Origin: Hymenochaete sp. R1
Taxonomy: Eukaryota; Basidiomycota; Agaricomycetes; Hymenochaetales; Hymenochaetaceae
DNA: 14,737 nt
Assembly (NCBI GenBank): GCA_019400425.1
Contig: JAFREE010000297.1
Location: 1 to 14,737, forward strand
Direction of reading: 5' to 3'
This document shows, piece by piece, positions 1 to 8,560 of this stretch (position 1 is its first letter; each line of letters begins with the position of its first letter). Under the pieces are notes generated by a model. That model was given only the letters and a program-made list of their open reading frames with translations. It was not told where the DNA came from and did no database searches. A program made the translations under genes and the position numbers.

Positions 1-2
1 TC

Positions 3-787
3 GCAAAGCTCTTCTTTACTGAACTCTCGACAAAGGACAACGCCATCTATAACAACCTCCCAGATGGTGCGCACATCCGAGTTTTTCATTATTTTCAATG
101 ACTTAAAAAGTTCCGCAGTCATCAGCCATCTGTCTGTTGGTGACCACGCAGTCGAAGAAGAAGCGTTCCAGAGCACGATGAAGTACATTTTTACCTTCGT
201 AGAAAAGGTGTGTCTATAAACCTTGAATCCATCGTTCATCGAGCTCACATTTTCATTAGGAAAAGCAAGCAGAAAACATCGTCGAGAAACTCTGTCAGCG
301 TTTCCGATTGTCCGAGGAACCTCGTCAATGGCGCGATATCGCTTTCTGTCTTTCACTTCTACCGTTCAAGTCCGAGCGCTCGGTCAAGAAACTCATCGAG
401 GGCCTTCCATTTTACCAAGACAAGCTTCACGAGGAGATCGTATTTGCTCGTTTCAGTGAGATCTTGGCTAAGGCCCGGTCAAATAAATCTTCCAACAAGC
501 CCGACAATGAACTGAAAGAATTCGAAGGGGTAAGTGCTCTGCATTCGCCAATTCGTCGTCATTTAAATATGACTCTTCCATTAGATTCTCGAGGAGCATA
601 AGCGCCAAGGAGAAGAAGATCAAGCACTTGAAAAACGTGCGGAGAATAAGAAGGCTGGTGCCCGGAAACGCGCTGCACGAAAAGGTATGGGAATTCTTCG
701 CAAAGAACGTCCTAGCCCATTTCTAATAATTTGTCGCTGTTTATAGGGGCACGTCGAAAAGTCAGAGATGATGATGGCTCAGAGTAG
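3..787 (+). CDS. cnd1: Condensin complex subunit 1 (Cnd1/Ycs4/CAP-D2), C-terminal part, 5' end outside window
   Basis: This is the C-terminal end of the HEAT-repeat subunit of condensin, which helps compact and resolve chromosomes in mitosis. Exons are 3-66, 119-207, 260-529, 585-684 and 747-787; the four introns (67-118, 208-259, 530-584, 685-746) are 52-62 bp, GT-AG, and keep the frame. The spliced product contains FFTELSTKDNAIYNNLPD, then VISHLS, then VEKLCQRFRL and WRDIAFCLSLLP. These match the conserved C-terminal block of CAP-D2 proteins as I know them (human form: FFSELS...YNLLPDIIS...VEKLCQRF). The last part is very basic and lysine/arginine-rich (residues encoded from about 585) and ends in a DDDGSE tail at the TAG stop, 785-787. 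A charged, poorly conserved tail is usual for this family. The gene enters from the left edge, so start, promoter and HEAT repeats are not visible. The family assignment is strong; exact splice sites are inferred. Confidence 0.93.
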
Positions 788-1020
788 CGTCGCTTCTTCT
801 TCTAAATTCTGTTTTTTTTTCTGTATTACTCGGACTTGCTAGCGATCTGTTCGTATCCAGATTATTTTTGTTGTGTTTTTTTTGGTAGATATGATTCGAA
901 TTTCCCGTCTCTATGATCGTGTCAGAGAACGAACACCCTTCAATTCTATCTTGGAAATGCAAGATTAAGAGCAAGGAATAATGATTTGAGAATAAGAGCC
1001 TGCTCTGAAAACAATTTGAC

Positions 1021-1380
1021 TTGCAAAAGTTGAAACGATGTCGTGCTCCACCACATCTTACCCATATAGCCGCGAGACGCGCGCTCGCGCCTCGCACTGC
1101 AACCACCATCACTGCATTTACTTTCTCAACATGGTCGCGACCGCATAGGAACCCAAAAGGGTTCTTCACGCACCTCGCAGCCTGCTATCGGGTCTGGATC
1201 AGATTTTGGCCCCAGAGCTTGCCAACAATAAGCAAAAGCAAAAGCTCACTGAACTTTCGCACACTGTTCCTTTCTGACAGGAGAAATGGCCAACGACGTC
1301 GTTCTTTTCAAGTTACAGCGCAGAAGCTGGACAAGTTGCTAAAGAAGGATCTTAAGGGGGAAAACGCACAATAATGACTG
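1021..1380 (+). other. Unresolved degenerate coding-like stretch
   Basis: One frame from an ATG at 1131 reads MVATA, a TAG, then an open stretch including SLLSGLDQILAPELANNKQ, then a TGA at about 1277. A different frame (about 1324-1374) ends in QKLDKLLKKDLKGENAQ followed by two stops. Each piece has a soluble, helix-like composition, but they lie in different frames. There are plausible AG acceptors (after 1280 and near 1319) but no clear donor that joins the pieces. I do not recognise a family. It could be a relic of a gene, an unrecognised intron-containing small gene, or chance. It lies between the condensin stop and the kinase pseudogene. The rest of 788-1020 is AT-rich and looks like condensin 3' untranslated sequence. 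Confidence 0.25.
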
Positions 1381-1439
1381 ATATTTTTATGATGGCGTTG
1401 GGTATTTTTGAAGAAGATCTAGAAGCGAATAGCCACTAG

Positions 1440-2048
1440 CTATCACTGAGCTACCTTCGTGTCTGTAGAATAATTGTGTTCGAGCAACTTTACCTTGCCA
1501 TCGAACTCCAGGACAAAGAGCAACTCGGGTACTGCCCATCAAGCATTTTCCAGGTGAATATTTGTACATTCTATATTCATAAATCGTAAACACTTGCTTA
1601 AGTCATTTTACTAGGGCACCATTCTCTTTGGGAAGATGAAAAAAATTCGCTATATGACTATCAGAAACGGGGTCGGACAGGTACGAGAACCTTCATGGCA
1701 ATCGCAGCTCTGGAAATTGGAGTCGAGGAACATCTGGAAAGGTTCAACTGAGAACCCTTCCTGTGGGTGCTTATATGGATTAACTGTCGTTTCAATCTCG
1801 AAATCAGACCAGAAAACAAAGCAGCGTGAATATAAGGAATATCTCCTCACCAAATGGCCGGTCTCGTTTCCTCAGGCTTCTTCAAGTTTCCGCGGGCTTT
1901 ACAGAGACGTTTTCCGAGAATGGGTTTTGCATTTGGTCCGAGCACGACGTTGTTATTGCTGGTGCGCAATGCAAAGTCACCGGGAAAACTTACGATGCAT
2001 GGGGGAGTACATTTATCAAGTAACGTAAATGTGGTTTCAATGTTTTGA
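1440..2048 (+). pseudogene. FunK1-like protein kinase pseudogene, catalytic loop missing
   Basis: Fragments of a fungal FunK1-type protein kinase can be followed in order. At 1458-1553 the frame reads ...RVCRIIVFEQLYLAIELQ..., like the RVLVFEQLYPI-EL block of FunK1 proteins. After a likely intron (1554-1614) come HHSLWEDEKN, then YDYQKRGRTGTRTFMAIAAL (1653-1712), matching the RTGT-x-x-FMA block after the activation segment. EPFLWVLIWI (1752-1781) follows, like HDLESFLWVLxWI. The segment expected between HHxLWE and RTGT, holding HRD and DFD, is absent: only about 15 residues separate the blocks. Other lesions are a TAG at 1437 just before the first block, a one-base phase mismatch at the intron, an in-frame TGA at 1749-1751 where Asp/Leu is expected, and a TGA and TAA after 1815. 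A possible shift to another frame near 1820 reads REYKEYLLTKW. The product cannot be an active kinase. Family recognition is from memory of block order, not from a search. Confidence 0.72.
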
Positions 2049-2556
2049 TTACTCTATGCTTTGATTTCAAGGGTTACACTTTTTTTCTATGTCAGTTTTC
2101 TTGTAAATGTGCGTCCGAGTCCGCTCCATTTGTAGTGCCCCTTGACAATTTTATGCTTTTCCTTGTTTATCTGTTCTCAATGTAGCTGATGAATCGTCTG
2201 TACTGCCGTGTCGGAGAAAGGTATATATAAGATATGATTTCAAAAGTCGTGCCGGGAACAGTAGTAGTACTAGGGGGAAATCGCAGAGATTCTGAAGCTG
2301 AGGCTCGGAGTTGCTGACGTAAGATGTTTGTGCCTAAATTAATAATGTGAACCACAACGCAACACGAACACGACGCGTGAATCTCGGTCCAACCCCCGGC
2401 GTCAGCGTGTCTGGACATCACGGTGATTCTGGACTATTTGTCGTTCTACACGCTCCTAAGCTCGCTCCTTGACAACGACGACGACGACGACGAAGGAGCG
2501 AAGACATCTGGCGGCAGTATCCAATTCGCTGGCATCGTCAGTGCTCAACGTTAGCT
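2049..2556 (+). promoter_or_regulatory. Promoter and 5' leader region of the LIM-protein gene
   Basis: This 508-bp stretch holds no convincing gene. A TATA-like run, TATATATAA, lies at 2222-2230, about 330 bp before the ATG at 2557. A short ACG-type trinucleotide run lies at about 2474-2492. The left part follows the kinase pseudogene and is AT-rich. Promoter assignment is by position and the TATA-like run only; the transcription start is not visible. Confidence 0.4.
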
Positions 2557-5500
2557 ATGAATTATTCGTCTTATTACCAGCAAGCTCAGAATCAAGCCCC
2601 TATTCACGCTCAAGCACAGTCGGGCTTGCCCTTCTACACGGCTCGGCAGAGGTTCGAGCAGGCGCAATCTCAAGCAGCGTATCCTGCGACATCATACTCT
2701 ATGACACACAATGCTCGCCCTCCCGCCCACTCTCATTCCCATTCATATTCTCTTCCAACGAACACTCCCAGCGTCAACTCCAGTGCGATGGTTGGTACTA
2801 CTGGAAGCACCCAGCCGGACAATCATAATTCTGGGCCGCACGGTAGCTCGTTAGGTCAACCCCCACCGCACCTACGTCATAACGCATTCGCCTTCAAACA
2901 GTTCGACCGACCACCGCAGCATCCTGCGCAGCAGCGTCGCACAGGAAGCAGCCGCGAGAGCTCGCCCGTGCGTGGGCCTACATCGCTACCGCAGAATGAA
3001 TATGAATACGTCAATGAAGGAGGAAAGGAACAAGGTCGAGGGCAGGGGCAGCAAGCATTTCGTTGGAACAGTGCGCAGGATTACCAACCGCCTTACGCTG
3101 CGGCGATGGTTTCACCTGCGACCTCCTTATCCTCCGCAGGCGCCACTGCTGGGATCGGTGCTTCTTCAAGCACACCAACTGCAGGATGCTCAAATCCAAA
3201 TATGGAAGGCGTATACGGGTATAGACAGGGCCCCAGTTATAGCCAGAATCAGCAACACCGACAGGATTCGTGGGTGCAGGCTCAGGCTTTGATGCAGCAC
3301 ATACCTCCGACTGCTCTTTGGCTGCAGAGCGTGTATAATCCACCGGGAGGGGTGCAACAGCAATTACCGAATCGGGCTCAGCTGAGCCAAGGACAACGGA
3401 CGCAGATGGAAAGAACCGTATCTTCTGACGTGAGTGCTCATTTAAGTCTTATATTCTCGCTCATCTTACACTACTGTTTGTGTCCTTGTTTTATCTGTTC
3501 CGGCTGCGTTGGTATGTCACGGTATCAATGGATAAAAGTCTTCGGCGTACTCTTCAAGGTTGGGTTACTCTCAACCGAATCGTGACATGAAAAATACATA
3601 TCGTGACGGTGGTCCCCAAACCCAGATGAACCCTTCTTCTGCATTTCCGCCAAGTTCGAATAAGACATCACCCCAGATGTCGGCTTTTATTCCACGACAA
3701 ATGCATTTCGACCAGTCTAAGAGCCCGCCCCAACTCCACCAGCCATCACAACCTCAAGCCCCATCCTTTGTGACCCGTTCACGCTCTCAAACCCAATCAT
3801 TTGTCTCTACGGCGTCTTCCGCTTCTTCAGATATAACCAGAACAGCTGCATCAAACCCTATAGCACCAACTGTTCCCACCCGTCGACCACTCCCACAACC
3901 TGCATCCAGCGGCGAAGGCACTCAATCTAAACCAAGACCGCGTCCGATGTCGATGCCCCCTCAGGCGTTCTCGATTCCGGTCCCACAGTCGTCTTTTCCA
4001 GATCGCAACGTTACATCTGGGCCTCCGCCATATTCACCTGGTCCAAATGGGAGGGGCCTACCTGATATTGGATTGGGATCAAGTTTTAATAACCAGACTC
4101 GTGAAAGCGCGGTCAATGCTTTACCTTCACTGGCTCAGATTGCGGATCGGGGTATGTCTTTTGGCGGACAGCAGCATGGAAAGGGGCCATATCCTCAGGG
4201 CGTAGAGACAAGGGCAGCGGCGAGTTCAAACAGAGCACGAGCGGGGAGTTTATCGCCGCAGCGACGCGCCCTGCCTTCGCCGGGGGCACCCTCTAACCCT
4301 TTACCGCGATCGGTGGTGATACCAAACATGTCAGAAAAACCAATCGGAGGACTTCCGCCTTCAAAAATCGACTTTGGAGCTGGCGTGAATAGTGGTGCAA
4401 GCCTGCCGAAGACTCCCGAAACGATAGTCTCTTCGTCGAACGAATATTCTTCCAATCCAACTCAGCATCAAATTCCGCCTGCGCTCGATACCGAGTCTCA
4501 TAAGTCACCGACCCAGATTCGGCGGAGGGCATTGCCCCAGCCCCAGGGACCGTCCCGCACCACACCTTTGACGTCACCCGTTCTTTCCAAGGTGTCTGCA
4601 GTCGCAGAGGCCAATAGCAGCTCGGTTGTAACGGGTAAAGGGACCGCCGGTTTAGAGAGGAAAGGGACGGTGTCGGTTTCTGAGTTGGTATCGAAGCTAA
4701 GTAGCGATGGCAATGATCAGACTCAGAGTGAAGAGCGGAACTCTGGCATAGTAAAGCGAGCTGTATCGAGCAGGGGTCCTCGCGGCCCGTTTGGGATCAA
4801 GGCGTCTCCCTCATCATTTCCATCAGCTACTATGTCAACCCCACCGGTAGCGGCGCCCGCAGTCCAGCAAAGTCAGAGTTCCGACTCCCATGCGTCTTCT
4901 ATTTCCACATCCACATCTAAGTCTACGCCTTCAGCAGCAGCCAGCGTGGATGCGAAAGTAGATGCTAAATCCGGTGCTACCTCGACTGAAACGGAAAGTG
5001 AGGATGAATATTTTCTTGCACCCGAAGCAGAGGAAAGCCCCGTCTTGTCGCGCCTCCAACTCGAAAGTTCGCACTCACCGCCTTCGCCCCAGTATGGCAT
5101 TCTAGATCTTCCGCGGAAAGACGGGATACCGACAAATGGCACCAATCAGGAAGCAATTTCAGACATGGTACAGCAGTCTCCGCAATATGGCATTCGGGAC
5201 CTACCGACGCGAATGGAACGTGAACGAGGGCGATGGGGTGGTAACTCTCGGTCTATAGTCAAACTTAAAGACGAGGCTGAACCTACTACGAAGGGAGAAA
5301 TTCAGAGATCTCCGCAGTATGGCATCAAAGATCTTCCGCAGCGGACTAAAAGTGTTGTGGAGAGGCGGCGTGCATGGGAGCGGGTTGAGGCAGGAATGAA
5401 GGAGATGGATGTTGGTGAACCAGAACGTAAGACTGAAGCCGGAGCAACATCATCAAAGGCGAGGTCTCAGTCGTCCTCTCCGACAAAGAAGGCGCCATTC

Positions 5501-7616
5501 CCTACAATAATGTCGAGATCTACCACCTCCTCTGCGTCCAGTACAGGTGCGAGCACAACGCAACATCCAACTCTTGCCTCGCTAGCTTTAGGCAGAAGGT
5601 CAGCGCCGGTGATGCCAGTACCTTCACCGCAGCCTCAGACACCCCAGCAGACGCAAAAGTTACCTATGCCGGTGGTGCGGCACCCGAAGCCATCGCGTAC
5701 TGAACGTACCCCGAGTTGGACACTGCCAACGGCGAATTTAGACTTCTTGAGTAAGGAAAAGGGCAGAAGTACAGACACGGATGGAAGCAAGGAAGTGAAG
5801 TCTCAGAGGGGAGCAAGAGACAGAGGGGCGGACGTGGAAAAGATCATGGGTGGAGCGAGCGCTGGAGAGGGAAAAATAAGCATGGCGCTGAAATTTGCAG
5901 CGATGAGTTTGGTCGAGGAAGAACATGAAAAGAAAGAGGATAAAGCTACGATTCAACCTCAGCAACGACAGACCCGTCGCGGTTCACAGACTGCCGAATC
6001 GCAGTTGGGAACGACGATTTACTCGAGGAAATCTACCAAATCGAATACAGCAAGTGAGCCTGCCCCGACTCCACAAGTTCAGGTTGAAGCCCGATCTACG
6101 ACTTCAAATGGCACGCCATCTCCATCCCGGCCTCCCTCACAAACTCACTCTGCCATCAAATCTCAGTCATTCTCTCCTCGCACTGATCCGCGACGCATCG
6201 TCAAAACCGCAGAGTTGGACCTGAACCTCGACGATGCGCCGCCTCCGCCTGCTGTCAATGTCAATGCAAGACGTTCACCTTCACCTGCGAGGTCAAGAGC
6301 TCTGATGTCTGGAACCGGGTCGGAGCCCGTCATTCCAATCATCCAGGTGCCCCACGATATGCCTCAACAGGCGAAACCTCCGATACCTATGATCAGCCTG
6401 CCCGATGACGACCCGCCTTCCATCCGCGTGTCAGCTTCAGAGAAGCCCGCCATACCAACAATCTCGTTCCCCGGAGGAGATGAAGATGAGGAGAATGGTT
6501 TAGGAGATGGTCCGATGATCTCGATATCGGGCGTGGACGATACGACACGCAAACGTGCGTCTGTTCCGTTGATTCTAGAGGACCTTGCGAATGCACCTCA
6601 ACCGACGAAGCGCGGGTTACCACGCCCACCGTCTGGTGCTTCGACGACGCAGAGCCCGTCTAATCCATCCGCTGTACCCTCCTCATCGTCCGTTTCGACC
6701 TCGTCTTCTACGTCCAGCGCGGGTGCGAGAGGAAGAGGTGGACGTGGTGGTTTGACATGTGGTGGATGTCAACAGAGTATTATTGGGAGAATCGTGAGCG
6801 CAATGGGGTTGCGTTGGCATCCACAGTGTTTCAAGTGTTGTGTGTGCGGGGAGTACTTGGAGCATGTAAGCAGCTACGAGCATGATGGCAGACCCTATTG
6901 TCATTTGGATTATCATGAGGTAAGCATCAGTCGGAATTTTCTTTTTATTCTGCAAGGAAGCTCACCCAAACGATCTCGGCGTTCCTTATAGATCTTCGCC
7001 CCTCAGTGCTACAGCTGCAAAACGCCCATCATCGACGAACGCTTCATCACCCTCGACGACCCCGCCCTCGGCAAACGCACCTACCACGAACAACACTTCT
7101 TCTGCGCCGAATGCGGTGACCCGTTCCTCGCTCCCTCCTCTTCCTCTTCCACCTCCGCCAAGAAAGCGTCGGGTGCGGGTGCGGGTGCGGTAGCCCCAAC
7201 GCGCGAGAGCATCAACATCAAAGGCGACGGCGCGTTCGACGTCGCGATGGACGCGGACGGCGAGGAAGTTGGCTTCACGGTGTTCAAAGGCCATCCGTAC
7301 TGCGAGGCGTGCCACGTACGCTTGAGGGCGCCGAAATGTAGGGCGTGTAAGAGGAGTATTAGGGATGGCGACCGGGCTGTGGAAGCGCTTGGTGGGAAGT
7401 GGTGCTTTGAGTGTTTCGTCTGCGAGGTGAGTTTCTTCCCCCTTTTCACTTCGGCGCTGGCTTTGGCACGTTCGCATGCACTTTTGTGGGTCCAAGAAAG
7501 CTGATTGTTTTTCGTAGGGATGTAAAGAACCATTCGAGGAGCCGTCGTTCTTCCAGAGAGATAAGAAACCGTTCTGCGAGCGGTGTTTCAGCATCATCAT
7601 CCGGAACGAGGTTTAG
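2557..7616 (+). CDS. Large LIM-domain protein, three C-terminal LIM domains (paxillin-like/Pxl1 type)
   Basis: Exons are 2557-3429, 3539-6919, 6992-7426 and 7518-7616, giving 1595 residues; introns are 109, 72 and 91 bp. The acceptor AAAAG at 3538 is chosen because it keeps the frame; the AG at 3558 does not. Residues 1 to about 1360 are Ser/Pro/Gln/Thr-rich and probably disordered. LIM1 spans 1365-1415 (C1365, C1368, H1385, C1388, C1391, C1394, C1412, D1415). LIM2 spans 1424-1525 (C1424, C1427, H1450, H1453, C1456, C1459, C1522, C1525), with a 62-residue gap before its last ligand pair. LIM3 spans 1534-1586, with C1556 where His is usual. No RhoGAP, LD-type array or membrane segment is evident; the protein stops nine residues after LIM3. 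That argues against an Rga/RhoGAP protein and for a Pxl1-like scaffold at sites of polarised growth or the septum. The length is far above yeast Pxl1 (about 700 residues) or fission yeast Pxl1 (about 440). The specific function is inferred. Confidence 0.85.
5084..5338 (+). repeat. Three SPQYGI-x-DLP peptide repeats inside the LIM protein
   Basis: A ten-residue motif occurs three times: SPQYGILDLP (residues 807-816, bases 5084-5113), SPQYGIRDLP (838-847, 5177-5206) and SPQYGIKDLP (882-891, 5309-5338). Only the seventh residue varies. Spacing is 31 and 44 residues, with unrelated low-complexity sequence between. Codon use differs between copies (for example CCC CAG TAT, CCG CAA TAT, CCG CAG TAT), so this is not a fresh DNA duplication. 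Each copy follows a Ser/acidic-rich stretch and is followed by a basic stretch. I do not recognise it as a known motif; a short binding motif is a reasonable guess. Confidence 0.9.
6329..6541 (+). repeat. Four IP-x-I / acidic repeats inside the LIM protein
   Basis: Residues 1222-1292 contain the related units VIPIIQVPHD, PIPMISLPDDD, AIPTISFPGGDEDEE and GPMISISGVDD. Each has a beta-prone hydrophobic core (IPxIxxP or MISI) followed by acidic residues. This layout resembles SUMO-interacting motifs or other beta-addition peptides. The units lie about 20-25 residues apart, about 70 residues before LIM1. A related VPLILEDL follows at about residue 1300. Function is not known. Confidence 0.75.
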
Positions 7617-8560
7617 CGCGTGGGCCGTCCGCCCCCTTCTCCCTTCTCCCTCTCCCCCTAGCTTCAGCGTTAGACCCAGCGGTTGGAGTTCTCTTCAAAC
7701 AAGTCGGGGAAGATGGGAAGTTTCAGTATTCGTGATCTGTGATGTTCTCGTACTTTTTGCGATTGCATTGCTGTTTTTTTTCGCGGGAGAGGGGGTGTGT
7801 GTGGGTAGGGTGAGGTTGAGAGTTGGTTTATCGTTAAGATTAATGTTATTTTATGATATCTATTCTATTTGACACAGGTTGTCTTGTGTCTTGTGTCTTG
7901 TCTTGAGCTTATACATAAATGTACACGTACCATGAACAACGATAAGAAGAGTTTTTTGTTTTTTGTATAGTAGAAAATCATCTTGGACTCATGACCGACC
8001 CGCCGACTTTTCTCAAACGTCGTCCACGATAGATATAGACACTCGTGTCCGTGTCCTTAAAGTCCCTCGTATTTGATAAATGATAACCCGCCTCACCTGG
8101 GATTTCCGAAAGTTCACTAGCATCTCCCCGAATCTCGTATATGAAAATCACCGTTTCCCTTACCCCTGCACATTCGCGCAATGCGTATATCCACATCCAT
8201 ATCCTTCAAATCATTCGTACATACGTGTATACATCTGTTTAGAAGTAGCAGTAGTTGTTGTTGTTGTTGGCCGTTGTTCAAGTTTAGTTTAGTTTTTTCT
8301 TTCCTTCTCCGTCCGTCCTCAAGTTCCAACACAACACAACACAACTCGACCCGCCCAAGCCCCACCCCCGCCATCGAACATACACGTGTAATAGAAAACC
8401 AAGAAAAAAAAACATGATCACGGGTTGAATTTGATTGCGTCGTTTCGTTTTTGTTTTTCGTTTTTCTTTTATGGCACTCCCCTCTCATCTCCTCCTCCCT
8501 CGTCTAAATCACGTACCGTACGGACCATCTTGGTTTGGTTTGGATCGGTTTGGGTTGGGT
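7617..8560. other. Convergent 3' region between the LIM gene and the 151-residue protein gene
   Basis: No convincing gene is present. The left part is T-rich 3' untranslated sequence of the LIM gene and includes three tandem copies of the 7-mer GTCTTGT at 7881-7901. The right part should be the 3' untranslated region of the minus-strand gene. It holds simple runs such as a TTG run at about 8247-8265 and an ACAAC-type run at about 8329-8345. A 72-codon minus-strand frame at 7978-8196 has no recognisable domain and is probably chance. Confidence 0.45.

Noticed and set aside
3560..6991. A separate 1143-codon gene starting at 3560
   Set aside because: Its start would be TTG, and the frame joins exon 1 (2557-3429) in phase through a GTGAGT...AAAAG intron. 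It also runs through the GTAAGC donor at 6920 into intron sequence, losing LIM2 and LIM3.
6986..7600. 204-codon minus-strand frame opposite the LIM domains
   Set aside because: It is antisense to clearly coding LIM exons in GC-rich DNA, which creates long shadow frames; it shows no domain.
6758..7616. LIM protein as an Rga-type RhoGAP
   Set aside because: The protein ends nine residues after LIM3 and no GAP domain follows on the plus strand before the convergent gene.
7881..7901. GTCTTGT tandem repeat, considered as CRISPR-like or regulatory
   Set aside because: Three contiguous 7-mers without spacers are an ordinary microsatellite-scale repeat in a 3' untranslated region.
7978..8196. 72-codon minus-strand frame in the convergent 3' region
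   Set aside because: No recognisable motif, no splice partners, and it lies where 3' untranslated sequence is expected.
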